Shown one piece after another: positions 1 through 12,000 of a stretch of 64,000 nt of DNA (position 1 is its first letter; each line of letters begins with the position of its first letter). This DNA is from Trebouxia sp. TZW2008. Lineage: Eukaryota > Chlorophyta > Trebouxiophyceae > Trebouxiales > Trebouxiaceae. The position numbers were made by a program, and so were the translations under genes. Location of the stretch: positions 1 through 64,000 of the forward strand of contig BDIU01000020.1 of assembly GCA_002118135.1 (NCBI GenBank). Reading direction: 5' to 3'. The notes beneath the pieces were generated by a model. The model did not search any database. It saw only the letters and a list, made by a program, of their open reading frames with translations, and was not told the DNA's origin.

Positions 1-1212
1 GGGCGGTGGGGGGCTGGGGGGCGGAGGAGAGGGTGGTGGAGGGCTTGGTGGTGGAGGGCGTGGTGGCGGTGGTGGTGGGGGCGGCGGGGGATGTGGTGGG
101 GGCGGAGGTGGGCGTGGGGGAGGTGGAGGTGGGTTTGGTGGCGGTGGGTGAGGGGGCGGACTTGGGGGCGGGGGAGGGTGCGGAGGTGGCGAGGGAGGTG
201 GGGGAGGCGCAGGTGGGGATGACCTCAAATTTGTGGAAGGCACATAGGCAGTGGTGACCGTGACTGCACAGAAATAGCAGCGTTCCATCATAGGCAGAAA
301 CACAGCCTGACATGCCTGAGACTTGATGTGTCAGGCACAAGATTGCTGTTAATTGGCGAACACAGCTTGAGCTCACCAGGGCAAGCAATAACAGCCATTT
401 GATTAACAGATTCCAGCTGATGACTGCACAACTAACAGCAGCTATTCAGACGACAGAGGGCTCACCAGGATAGCCTGCGCATCTGGAGGTTGTGGCTGAG
501 GAAGGTGTCACCCAAATGAGACCCAGCACACAGCTCCCAGAGTTGCAAAACCATTGAACTGTAGGCAAACGCACGTTGTCAGGATTTCTGATGCTGGAAA
601 CACGCAAGTGCAAACATTGCGATGCTTGCAATGTATTTCACATACCTGTGATTGGTTGCCATCCAACTTGAAGCGACCAGCATGAACCTGATAGTGAGTT
701 TCCAGTTGAACCTGCCGCGTCATACCCAAGTTTCAGTCCGCAGTTCAACATGTATCTTGAGAGCAAAGCAACATCAGTCGGCTCTGAGCTGCAACGGTGT
801 TAGCGTAGAGTCTTCACGTACTGTTGCTGGCAACTGAATAGCCATTGAGAGTCAGGTTGAAGCCATCTTTGGACTGCGCTCCCACAATGTACAGACCAGC
901 CTGTGTGATGTACAGGTAGCCACGATATACACCTCCACAGTATGTGTCGCTGGAGGACTGCTGTGGATTGCCGAAGTTGCCTGTTGCATTGTATGCAAAG
1001 CTTGAGTTGGCAGGTGTAAGTGCGCCATAGTTCGGCAACCCGGGGATGGGGGTGCTCGAAAAGCCTGAGTTGTAATAGTCATTGTACAATCCAACGCTGT
1101 TGGCTGGTACTGTGATAGCGTTGCAGAGCGGCACAGAAAGGAGAGCTACTGCAACCAAGGTCAAGCAGGCCTTGCTTTCGCGGGGCGTCAACAGCCGCGA
1201 GCGCGGACACAT
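1..1212 (-). CDS. Secreted PA14-like protein with polyproline tail (3' end outside window)
   Basis: Not assigned to a named protein. The first exon (about 818-1,212) encodes a signal peptide, with a hydrophobic core LTLVAVALLSVPLCNA after a basic start, then a domain with SVGLYNDYYN and GLYIVGAQSKDGFNLTLNG, which resembles the PA14 beta-barrel (carbohydrate-binding in many secreted proteins). Several N-x-S/T sequons are present. The exon ends at a GTGAAG donor at 817. A second likely exon ends at a GTGAGC donor at 465 (LGLIWVTPSSATT). From about 220 to the window edge the minus strand is open and encodes almost only proline with Ser, His and Arg (PPSPPP units), typical of hydroxyproline-rich wall proteins of green algae. 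The joins between exons 1, 2 and the Pro-rich part are not proven. Met at 1,212 is preferred over 1,245 because it directly precedes the basic, hydrophobic leader. An extracellular matrix role is inference. Confidence 0.6.
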
Positions 1213-2097
1213 AGCTCGACCAAGCAGACAGGTGCAACATGTCACCCCTTTGAAGGACGCGGCAGCAGCATATAGGGCTGCGATTAATTTTTCGAAGCCG
1301 CATGCACTTTTGATCAGCTCACACCCTGATGATCGTTCTGACGTCGTATACGAGGGAATCTGGCTTCGACTAGCTTAAGCAACATTGTACTGCTGAGCAT
1401 TTCAACCGTCTCAAATGTTTGCTATATTTTTGAGCGCCAAGGGACATCGCTCAAGCACCAGCAGAGGGTGACCGGCAATTAAATGTCCGATCAAGAGCTA
1501 CGTTTGCAAAGACAGGCGACTATAGCAATTGCAAGCACCTGTACAGTTTGTCAACGTTGAGTTAACTCTTCAAGACGGAGACTAGTGTCATCAGTAGCTA
1601 CACCTGGCATCTGTGCTAAAATGTGTCACGCGTCATTGTTGTTGGAGTAGCTGTACACTGCTGTGCAAGTTGCATACTTGTGCAGTTTGTACTGCATCCG
1701 CTAGGCTAAGGCAACTGCACCAAACACCAAGGTCAGTTTTGAACCAGCCAGGAACTGCCAGGACAAAGCATTGGTCGGTCCTTTTCGACGGACATCAGAA
1801 GTAGTCCTAGTGAAGTGCATTGAGTTTGACCGTGGCCAATGTCTGCAACCTCTCTCGCGCAAGATGAAAGCCTTGATCACAGCTGAGAGGTTTGGCAGCA
1901 TGACTAACAAATCAGTCATGTTGCACCAACTCTGACTGGTCTCTGCAGCTAGCAGTCCGGCTTGCAGTGCGCTTTGCGCTCCTCAAACACATAGCAAGCA
2001 GCAAAATTCCGACTCCTATGATCACCTAGACGCGACGCCTCAAACCCGTGAATTGCGGCCGCCTGACGTTTCCAGTGACTTCGGGCACTGATCTGGC
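1213..2097. other. Divergent intergenic region
   Basis: This 0.9-kb stretch lies between the minus-strand secreted-protein gene and the plus-strand AEC gene, so it should hold both promoters. No conserved reading frame or repeat was recognised in it. Confidence 0.4.
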
Positions 2098-5000
2098 ATG
2101 TCACTGCTGCTTGCAGCACCGTGCTATCAAGTTGCAGCATTAGTGGCAGCAGGTTACGCATTCCGGCGTACAGATGCATTTCAGAAGGAAGACATTAACG
2201 TGAGAGTTACCATCCTTGGTGCATGGCTCGCACGCCCTGCATGCTGCTGTGTAAGGTGTCAGTACCAGCGATGCTCTCTTGCAGGCTGCCCATCAAATCG
2301 GTACCTTGATCTTGGTGCCAGCCGTGGTCCTGCAATCTTTCGCTGGGTACGTTACTGCATTACCCATATTTACAAATCCGTAGCGCCTGCCCTTCACGTT
2401 GAGACTCAGCTCACTGTACTTGTACATACAGGCCATCAACTAGGGCTGCACTCTGGGGCTTGGCAGTTGCAGCGGCTTTGATATCAAGCGCCCTCTCAGT
2501 GGCTGTAACTTGGCAAGTGGTTGCATGCATTACATGCTGCTCCACTGACATGCTGCATGCATTACGTGCTGCTCTAAACCTGCAAGGTCTTGACAAGCTA
2601 TCACTCTGCAGGCTGACAGCGCACAAACGCCATCCTGCTCAAAGAGCTCTGCTGCTGGGTAAGGCTACCACACTGTTGACGCACCATGCCTGTCACTGCC
2701 CTCACACAAATAAAGCCGCTAGGCTTGACACAACAAGTCTGTCACTGCCCTCACACTTATAAAGCCGTTAGGCTTGACACAGACAAGCCTGTCACTGCCC
2801 TCACACATTCAAGGCCATCAGGCTTGTGCTGCTGATTTGCAGGCTGCTCACTTGGGAACTCAGCAAACACAGTGGGGCTGCCTCTCTTGTACATTCTGCT
2901 GGGCAGTGCTGCAGTGCAAGTAGCAGCTGTAGCTGGGCTGGTCACTGCCATTTCAGGTGATCATGCACCTCGTGCATTCTGCAAGCTGACTGTCTGTTCC
3001 AGCTGCCCCACTCGTTGCATCCTGACAGCATCAGTTTTGCCCCAAGTGCTGAGCATTCTTGTCACACGCAACACAGCTTGTCAAAAATGCCTCCCGAGCA
3101 CACTTCTGTAGTCATACCATGCAATGCTATATTTGACACCATATCTGCTCTGCCCATATCAGCAATCACAGCAGCTATGCAATGAATGACATGCACTTGC
3201 ACTGTGATACTGCCAAAAACTTTGGAGCTGCTGACCTTCGTCCTAGCTGCTTCACTGCTTCTGTATGCACCTAGCAGGCTCTTTGCAGCCTCCCCAACAA
3301 GAATGCGAACAGTGATAATGATGCTCATGGCAATCGTGATGACGTTGAGGATGCTGCTGCTGCTGATCGTCTGACCCTGACTGTGTTGCAGTGCATGCTG
3401 GCAGCTACCTGCTATGCTCTACAAGCCGATCTGCCTATCCAAAGAACTATCGACATGAAGATGGTGGGGTGTACAATGGGCAATGGCAGGGTAGCAACAA
3501 GCAAGGGTTAGGGTCATACCGCTACCCTGGGGGAGCAAAGTATGAGGGAGAATGGAGAAGCAACTTGAAGGAGGGCCGTGGTGTGTACACCTTCCCTAAG
3601 GCAAGCAATGCTCCCAGCGTTGTTCACACTGGATTTAAGCACATAAGCTTTGCAAAAAGCCAACAAAAGGATTGCCATATGAGGAAACGTAGTTGCAACT
3701 GGTCAGGCATATCTCAGGCAGCAGCTGGCTACACACTGTCAACTCTACTAGTCAGCTCCATTACATTTGCTATGCAGCATCGGGTTCACGACGTTTGATT
3801 TGCAGGGTGGAAGTTATGAAGGTGAGTGGAGGGGAGGTCAGCGGGAAGGCATCGGCATCCGCACCCTGCGCTCAGGCAAAGTCATGGCAGGCACGCCTTC
3901 TGCAACCCTTGCTTGCACCTTCCAGCGCACTGCCTGCGTCCTGCGCACCCTTGTCTGCATTGTAGAACAAACAGTAGGACCTTTAGTCGTTAAGCATCAG
4001 CACCGGGGATTTGTGACATGAAGCAGCCAAGGACGCCTGCATTGTGCCATCAACATTCTGTATGTACCTTGGCAGGATCATAGAAACATTGTCAGTATGC
4101 TAGTGATGGGTGATGATATGATGCACTAATGTATGCTGGACTGCAAGTGCTGCTGACTGCTGCAAAGGCAAGTGGTTGTGAAGGGTGGTTGGGAAGATCA
4201 GGAACCCCTATGCAACCTGACCAGCAAGCATGTCAACAAACAGCTATACATGCAGGGCGGTGGCAGGAGGGGCAGCTGGTGGTGCCCATGGATGAGTGGC
4301 AATGTGTCCCAACAGCTGAGACTGCCCACCATGCAGCAAGTGCTGCCAGAGGTTCACAGCCTCACCTGTTGCATCAAAAGGCATTGTGTCTGTTGGCTCA
4401 AAGCTTTGATACTGGTGCAGTACACATGCAGGGCGGTGGCAGGAGGGACAGTTGGTTGTGCCCATGGAGGAGTGGCAATGTGCCCCAACAGCTGAGACTG
4501 CCCACCAAACGGCGCGTGCTGCCCAAAGGTTGATGTTTCACCTATTGCACCTTTATCTGCATCAAGAAGCATGCAGATAGTGCTGTCCAGTTGGACACTG
4601 ACTTCAAGCTCTTCTTGCATTCACTGCAAGAATGGCAAGCCTGAGCAAATGTTTTCCTTAGCACTGCAGCACTCCTGTCCCTGCAAGCTCAAATAATCTG
4701 TACAATCTCCAGCTTTGGGTCCAGACTCAAGAGTTGCACTTGCAGTGTTGGTGTGTGGACGCATTTGGATGGTTTGATTCCACTGAAAGTGCCTGAGCAT
4801 GAGACATTGCATGATTGAACGTTGTGTATAGACCAAGCCCTGCTGAGCAACGCCACTACATTGCTTTTCTCATTGCCAGTACTGCTCACAACCACTCTCA
4901 TGTCTATCACACTTACACCGTTACACTATGGTGTTGCTGTGAAGATTGAGAGGGCATGGTGCATGCAGGGTGCCTGTGGGGCAGGGCGAGCCTGGGATGG

Positions 5001-8000
5001 CCCTGCAGCAAGTCCTCACCAGCCCTGTCTTGCTGGCAACCATAGCTGGCATGCTGCTCAATTCCCTGCAGCTTCCCATGCCACCAACGGTACATGCCTG
5101 AACATGTCTCTGATCATGAAGCTCAAGCAAAAAGATATTGGAACATTTGTTGGCACAACTGCTACACACGTGTCCCCAACTTTTTGCCTTATCAGGCCAG
5201 CTTGGATCTGTTGGCAGCAATTGTTGTAGTAGCAGACCTGTGTCTGGCACAAGTAATGTCTGGAGCATTGCTGTTTTTCAGCTTGTGTGGTCTTGCTCAC
5301 TGGCCTTATATACAGACTTGGACTGCTTTGACTCATGCAAGGCATCACTAATTGATCTCCTCCTGGACACCAGATAATCGTTTGGCCAGATGCTGACTGC
5401 TGAGAGCTTAGCGGTGTGAGTCTTGTGTACTGATGACCGCAGCGAGGCTGCATATAAAGACTGGCCTGAGTGACCGCAGGTGGGAAGGCTGAGCAGCATT
5501 CTGACTGTACCCTTTGCGCCGTTGATGCTGATCTTACACGGTGCAAGCCTGCAGCTGAAGGCAATTCCAGCCAACCAGGTATTCTGTTGTGTTGTCATTG
5601 CTCTGCACTGATCAATCATATATAGTAATGAACCTTGTCTGCACCAAGCAAAATGGTGCATGTATAGTGCACTGCTGCTAGTGCTGTGCTGTCCAGCAGA
5701 AGCCACAGGCTCGCTTCTTCAAGGAGCACAGTCAAATCTACTGCGCCTGTCTTCATCTAGCATGCTGTCAGGCTTTCAGACCTTGTGGATGCAAGCATGA
5801 ATGATCAATTCTGGGCTAAGTCCACTCACAGAGGCTCCTGTGGCGGCTGGACTTGGAGTTTTTCTTTCGTTTTGTCCTGCAAGCATATTGTTATGCTCAA
5901 CTCAATGCCTGTTTATGTGCCTGTCTGTGCAATCACGCAATGCCATTCAGGCGTCTGCAGCTCGGTATGCAGCCATTCTATGACGCGCAAATGATTGCCT
6001 GTCTGTCTGTGCAGTTGCGCACTGCCCTACAGATGCAAGCACGTCACGATACTGGACTGACTGCCTGTCTGTCCGTGCAGTTGCAAGATGCCGTCCCGGT
6101 GTCAGCAGCTCAGTATGCACCAGCCCTGTTGTTGCTTGCTGCTGCGTTATCAGCTCCCTGGGCTCTGTAAATGCAAGCGTACGATGATGCGTAACTAACT
6201 GCCGGTCTATGTGTCTGTCTGTGCAGTTGCAAGATGCCGTCCAGCTGTCAGCAGCTCGGTATGCGCCAGCCCTGCTGTTGCTTGCTGCAGCACTGTTGAG
6301 CTTCAGTCCAAGCCTTGCAGCAGTCTGTACAGCAGCAGCAGTCACTGTCATCACACCTGTCCCAAATGAGGTAAATGCGGCATTCAAACTTGCTATTGGA
6401 TTGTTTGATGCTGCAAGATTGCTGGCATACCCATCTCTGGTGTGTGCCAGCCCTGCTGTTGCTTGCTGCAGCGCTATTGAGCTTCAGTCCAAGTCTTGCA
6501 GCAGTCTGTACAGCAGCAGCAATCACTGTCATCACCCCAGTCCCAAATGAGGTAAATGCGGCATGCAACCCTTCTTTCAGCTTGTTAGTATGTGCCAGCC
6601 CTGCTGTTGCTTGCTGCTGTGCTGTTGAGCTTCATTTCAAGCCTTGCAGCAGTCTCTACAGCAGGCAGTCATTGTCATCACACCAGCACCAGATGCGGCC
6701 AGTGCAGCATGCAAAATTGGTGTCAGGCTGTTTGCATGCTGCAACACTGCTTTCATACCCATGTGTAGCACAAGCTAGCAATCATCTGCCATTGATATCA
6801 GTTGATCATATTGACCTGTGTTCTTGGGCCATGACACCTGCTGTACCCTGCAGCACATGTGTGTAAAGAAGATTTAGTTTGCAAATGCAAGGCTGCGTCT
6901 TTGAAGACACCTGACATCTTGCCTTATGTCTGTTGCACAGCCACAACGTTTTCTGCACGTTCACTGCCCTTTTGACCACCACAAGACTAGATGGCTCTTG
7001 TAGGTCTCAGAGTATGCACAGCGCTTCAATTTGAGCGCCTCCCTGGCTGCAAGCATCACCAGGTTGTCGGCATGGGTCTCCTCCTCCATTCTGCTGGCTA
7101 TCGCTGCAGCCCTCAGTCCACTCCTGGTCAACATAACCACCGAGCAGAGCAACAGCCTGTTGCCTCTCTCTGAAGCCTTAGCCCAAGCCAAACGGCCGCT
7201 GGTTACTGTCTGTGTGGCAGCTGCTGTTGGCCTGCTGGTCAGTGTGCCTGTCTCTGCCAAGCTAGCAAGCAAGAGCCTCAGTCAAGGGCCACAGAGATCC
7301 CAAGTGCAAGCCAGGACAGTTCAGTCCTTACCTGCAACAGCAGTGCCAACAACAGCAGTGTCGCCAACAGCAGTATCAGCTGTGCCTTCAAGCAGTGAGC
7401 CTGCTGGAGAAACAAGTCAGGCTATGCCTGAGGCTGTCAGCCGTGCTGAGGTGGGGAGTTCGACAGCAGGGCCTCAGCCCTTCCAGCAGCCACAGCAAGG
7501 TGCAAGTGCTGGTTTGGCAGGGGCGTTTACAGATCAGCAGGAAGATGAGGATAACGGTGTCAGTGAGACTTCTGACAGACCAGAGGGACCAGATTTGGAA
7601 CCCTCTGAAGAGGCAGCATTAAGCTCAACCATGATGCCAGATAGTGATGTGCCACATAACAAAGGTGGTCCTGATGTTGGCACTTCAGGAATAGGTCTGG
7701 ATAGCAATGTACAGGACACGCCGACCACTGACCAGGACGATGAAACCAGTGAGCAAGGCAGCAGGAGATCATCACATCTGCAAGCATCTAGTGATGCAGC
7801 TCAGCAGACTGATCAGGGCTCTGAACGCAGCAGCAACTTCTTCAGGGATGTCAGCACAGACTGCATACATGGACATAGACGTCAAGCTAGGCAGATGCGT
7901 TTGCCAATAGTCATTGGTTCCGTCAAGCACAGAAGATTGTCGTGTAGACCTATGTTGCCTGCCAGGACACGCTGCAATGTCAAAAGCGTGCAAGTTTGCA

Positions 8001-8047
8001 GCCATTTGCAACAGCGTGTCTTTCAGAGTCGGTGCATATGGGCTTGA
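2098..8047 (+). CDS. AEC-family (auxin efflux carrier-like) transporter with MORN repeats in its central loop
   Basis: Predicted polytopic membrane transporter of the AEC/Mem_trans family. Phase-consistent exons: 2098-2199, 2285-2346, 2432-2512, 2612-2658, 2843-2956 give the N-terminal helices, including GYAFRRTDAFQKEDIN, LILVPAVVLQSF and NSANTVGLPLLYILLGS (the family's N-x5-GLP signature). Exons 3392-3600, 3806-3890 and 4432-4528 give four MORN units (GGVYNGQWQG, AKYEGEWRSN, GGSYEGEWRG, GKVMAGRWQEGQL). Exons 4969-5089 (TSPVLLATIAGML, LQLPMPPT) and 5196-5252 resume the AEC fold. Exons 6227-6370 (TVITPVPNE) and 7004-8047 (EYAQRFNLSASLAASITRLS) match the family's C-terminal helices and are followed by a Ser-rich acidic tail. 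The MORN exon at 4432-4528 joins the AEC exon at 4969 in phase, which argues for one protein rather than two genes. TM5 and the exons between 5253 and 6226 are unresolved. Introns at 2513, 3601 and 3891 have GC donors. Substrate unknown; auxin transport is not implied. Confidence 0.8.
2691..2829. repeat. 49-50 bp tandem repeat in AEC intron 4
   Basis: Three units begin with TGTCACTGCCCTCACAC at about 2,691, 2,740 and 2,790, each ending in an AGGCTTGACACA-like segment. The array stops just before the acceptor of the exon at 2,843. Confidence 0.85.
4256..4528 (+). repeat. Tandemly duplicated MORN exon (copies 4256-4351 and 4432-4528)
   Basis: Two copies of one exon, each preceded by ACATGCAG and followed by a GTT donor. 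Both encode RWQEGQLVVPM(D/E)EWQC followed by PTAETAH. Copy 1 is 96 nt and ends in phase 1; copy 2 is 97 nt and ends in phase 2. Copy 1 can splice into copy 2, and only copy 2 fits the following AEC exon at 4,969. The transcript can therefore skip or include copy 1 without losing frame, but cannot use copy 1 alone. Confidence 0.85.
5938..6700 (+). repeat. Intact AEC exon (6227-6370) flanked by broken copies
   Basis: The intact exon is 144 nt, phase 0-0. Partial relatives lie at about 5,938-5,985 and 6,078-6,168 (5' part) and at 6,445-6,551 and 6,593-6,700 (3' part). The copies share RYAPALLLLAAAL or AVCTAAAITVITPVPNE. The copy at 6,445-6,551 even repeats the GAG/GTAAATGCGGC donor junction. Frameshifts and missing ends make the copies unlikely to code. 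Confidence 0.85.
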
Positions 8048-9075
8048 CTGTGTGAAAGTGTTGTGCTGAACAGTTATTTAAACTTTGCAGACTAACAGTT
8101 ATTATTGTTTTTGGAAGTGATGCAAGCAGAAGCTTGGCTGGTCTATTTGCAAGAGGCAATTCGATTGTGACAGTGGCATGTGATGAGCGATCAGCCTCGA
8201 AGTATGACCACATGACAATCTTGATCATTGAGGTATTCAACTGCAGCATGCTCACGACCGGGGCAGCAAGTTTGATCACGACCGGGGCAGCAAGTATGTA
8301 GCGTGTCAATATTGCAAGGCTGACATTTACAGTGAACTTGATTGAAGCTGTTGCATCAGCTGGAGAAAGCTCGTCTCAAACGGCAAACTGTACACCTGCG
8401 AATTCCCATGCCCTGATCTCTTGGCGCTGACACTCAGGCAGCAGGTCATGCATACAGTGCAAGGCAGACTGCCGCAGAGCTGACAAAGGGCTGCAATCCT
8501 GCACAGACGTTCACGCCTACAGGGGCAGTCTGTCCAGTATGCAATTGAAATTGCCAGGAAAAGAGAAGCATCAATTCAGCCATCCGATCATGATCTATCT
8601 AGCTAGAATCACAGATCATGATCAGTATCAGTACTCATCAGTTGTCACGAATCATAGCAGGAAATTTCATTCTGTCTGTTGTGACACTTGACATTGTCAC
8701 ACGGTGAAAACAATGACACTGACACGAGTCTGCAGGACTGCAAAGTATCCTGACCACACACACAAATAGCCAACACACCAAGAAACTGCCCAAATAAGTG
8801 AACACAACCAGCACTTGGGTATACTGTTACCCACACTTCATTGTCGCAAATTTGTTGCTCGTAAGAATACTACTGTGGCGCACCAGATGCCTATGCAGCA
8901 TTGCTCCTTGCATACTATACAAACTTCACATACATAAACAGCACGCTGCAAACATTCACCAGAAACTCTCCCCGGGATGCAATGGTAATGGCCAGCATAC
9001 ATTGGACTATACAAGTGTGCTGAAGAAGAGCTGTTGCAGCCCATGCTGCGCAATGCCCATAACACAATAAGCAGC
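8048..9075. other. Convergent intergenic region with a 24-bp direct repeat
   Basis: It separates the ends of the AEC gene (plus) and the oxygenase gene (minus). TCACGACCGGGGCAGCAAGT occurs twice, at 8,252 and 8,276. A short inverted repeat built on GATCATGATC lies near 8,587-8,622. No gene was seen. Confidence 0.5.
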
Positions 9076-12000
9076 TCATGTCTGCATAGTACACTGGCGT
9101 TCGGCAACTTGCTGGTCATCACCTGTCAAGTCAATGACAGGGGCAGATGCTTCTGAGCTTTGAGGCGGTGCAAGTACAGGCTGTTGGGCTACAGAAGCAG
9201 CTCCAAACTTTGCCTTGACCTGATCCAACAGCTGCTGCACAGCAAAGTCTGCATTGGCCTCTACCTGCATGCAACATGGGCCATGGTGTCCTGGCTCTGT
9301 GGGCAAAAGCTGTCGACGCCTCATACACCTCAGCTCCTGCCAATAGGAGCCTGCTGTGCGATATAGCAATATAGTGTATTAGCAAGCACCCTGCAAGGCA
9401 ACCCATGGCCATGCCAACAAAGGTGAGACGGGCAGGATATGGTAAAGCATAGCACAGGTGAGCATAGCGCAGCATGACCAGACAAGGCACATGCAGTGAC
9501 ATGAAAAGAGTCACCAAGGTCAATGACACATGAGTCCCAGTTGCCGTGCCAATTATGATGGCGCAGAATCATTTGAATGCTGACCTGATGCGCAGCAAGG
9601 ACCTGCTGAAGGACATTGTGCTTCAACATCGCCTGTGCAGATCTGATTTCTTCCTTTGCTTGCTTTTCTGCACTCCTTTGCTCTGAGTGCGGCTGCCATG
9701 CAGCTTTTTGCACACCAGAACCTCGCTATGGGTTGCATGGCTCACCTTCTTAAAAGCGACTGAGTCAATCTGCCTACAGACATAGAGGCAAGTGTCAAGG
9801 ACTGCCAAGTCGAGATGCCAGACACACAGAGTCTGTATTTGACATGACGCTGCATTTGCAGCAAGCATCAATGATGCAGTGTAGTCAGGTTGGAGCTTGT
9901 CAAGCGGCATCACAAATGCTAAGTCAATGCAATGCATTTGTACAACTCGTGGCAGGCACTGCATAGGAGTACAGTGACTGCTTGTTGTAGTGACACTCAA
10001 CATAGTGACATCGATGATGTAGCAACAATGAGAGTGGGAAGCAAGTACTGCGTCCTGACTGCAATGGTACTTCTGAGTAGTGGCAAATGGATGTAGTGAT
10101 ATATTCCTTGATAATAAATGCAGTTGGGATATTGAAAAAGGGTTGTAGAAGCAAATTGCAGGATCAGAGCAACCAGGCAGCTCTTACTGGTGAATGTGGG
10201 CGCGGCTGTAAGGGGGAGTGTTGAACCTCAGCTCCTGTTGTCTGGGGTTCAGGAAGAATGCGTTCAACATCCGGCAGTGGACACAACCGCAGTCCACTTG
10301 CGCTTTCATGGCCCAATTGATGGCCAAGTGTGGCCGCTTTGACACTTTGTCTAGTCTGTCATCACAGGCCAGCATAAGCTTCAGCAGTGGCACAGACCCT
10401 GCAGCATAGCCAGCCTTCACTGCATGCCTTGGTAAGTATACAATAATAACAATTGGTTAGAAAGAGAGAGAGCGTAATCTTACATGCTTTAGCCCAATTT
10501 ACAAGTTCCGGCAGTGAATTAGTTATACCCAATATGTAATACACAATATGTGGCAGTTGATGATCCACTGAAATGCAGTGCAAATTGTGAAACACGCTGG
10601 CGCCGATATGTGATTTGCAATATGTAGGTATTTCAAGTATCAATCGTTGAAAGTAAGAGTATGGTGATTCACTGCTTTTCAGCACATGAGCAAACTGTGT
10701 GGCCTATCTCGCCAGACCAGCTTGTTGTGAGCATCAACGTCAGGACGGTTGATGTTCAGGTGATCAAAAGCAGACAAAACAAGGTCGCTCCAAATCTTCC
10801 CGACCCCGAGGGTTTGGGGCCTTAACCTGACCAAACACCATTTCAGGCAATCTACTGTCCAGTATCCTGCAATGTCTTGGTGTGCACACTTAAATGATGA
10901 GGTTGCACTTGCAGCCGTGCAGCTACTATCAGACCACAAAAGGGTGATGGCAGAACCTGGCCCTGGCGGCACAACATCTCTGCATTGCCAGGGGTATGGC
11001 TGGCTGTTACATGTCGACAGTCACACTGGAAAGGGACGGCATCTTGTATCTATAGTCAAAGAGCAATGGGATCGTCATCATGAATTGCATTGGGCAGGGC
11101 CATGCATTTGCAAGGTGTCTTGAGACAGCATTTCATGTATGAGGTTGCAAGACAGCAAGAGTGCAATTCCGCCAAGTTGCACCCTTCTCAGACAGATGAG
11201 CGCAGTCCATTGCTGTCAACTGCATGACGTCACGTACAGAAGAAGTGCGATACAATGTAAGCGGATACACTTTCTGCAGCAAACATGGCTCCTGTTTGTG
11301 TTGAATTGGACAATGATGGCCAAAGACTCAATTTGTATGCATGTCAAGAAATCTCTCAGAAAGCTTGGCAGCTCAGTGGGAATATCACATTGCTTCCAGA
11401 CCTTGAACAGTGTGTGGTGTGGACATGGTACTCACCTGCGATGTTGATGCCATTTGCAGGGTCTGCAATATGGCAACAGGCAGGTGATAGCACATCCAAA
11501 CCAGGAAAGGATTTCGCATGCTTCAAGTACAGGCTAGCGAGGCTCCCATGCGCTGCTTGCATTCCTGCAGCACCAGGTTGTACCATGTATGACTGCACTT
11601 GACAAACAAAGACATGTATCTGTGTGCAACCATTGCAAGCAGTTGCATGCTAGGTCTAGGGTTGCACAGCAAACAGGCTGCGTCTTACAGGGTAAACACA
11701 GAGTTGAGTCAAAGTAAATGTTAGACAGCTGTTCAAAATGCAGATTGCTGTTTGCGGGGACTGCACGGAGAAAGTTATCATAGTATAGTAAGCTGGCGTT
11801 GGACATGCTTGACAAACTGCATGCGATCAGGCATACATAATGCTCATGGGACAGGGCAAATTATCTAGAGCTACCTGAGCTGCAGTCGGTAACAGCTGCT
11901 CGCCAGAATGTATCAAAGACTTTGGCAGCAGATATGATCAGACCCTTGTTGACCGTGTGCCCCAAAGCTGCCATTTGAATCCAGTTCTCCTTTTGCAGCA

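Noticed and set aside
6..257. Gly/Val-rich plus-strand frame
   Set aside because: It is the complement of the polyproline coding region on the minus strand, which has a better context (PPSPPP and the secreted protein upstream).
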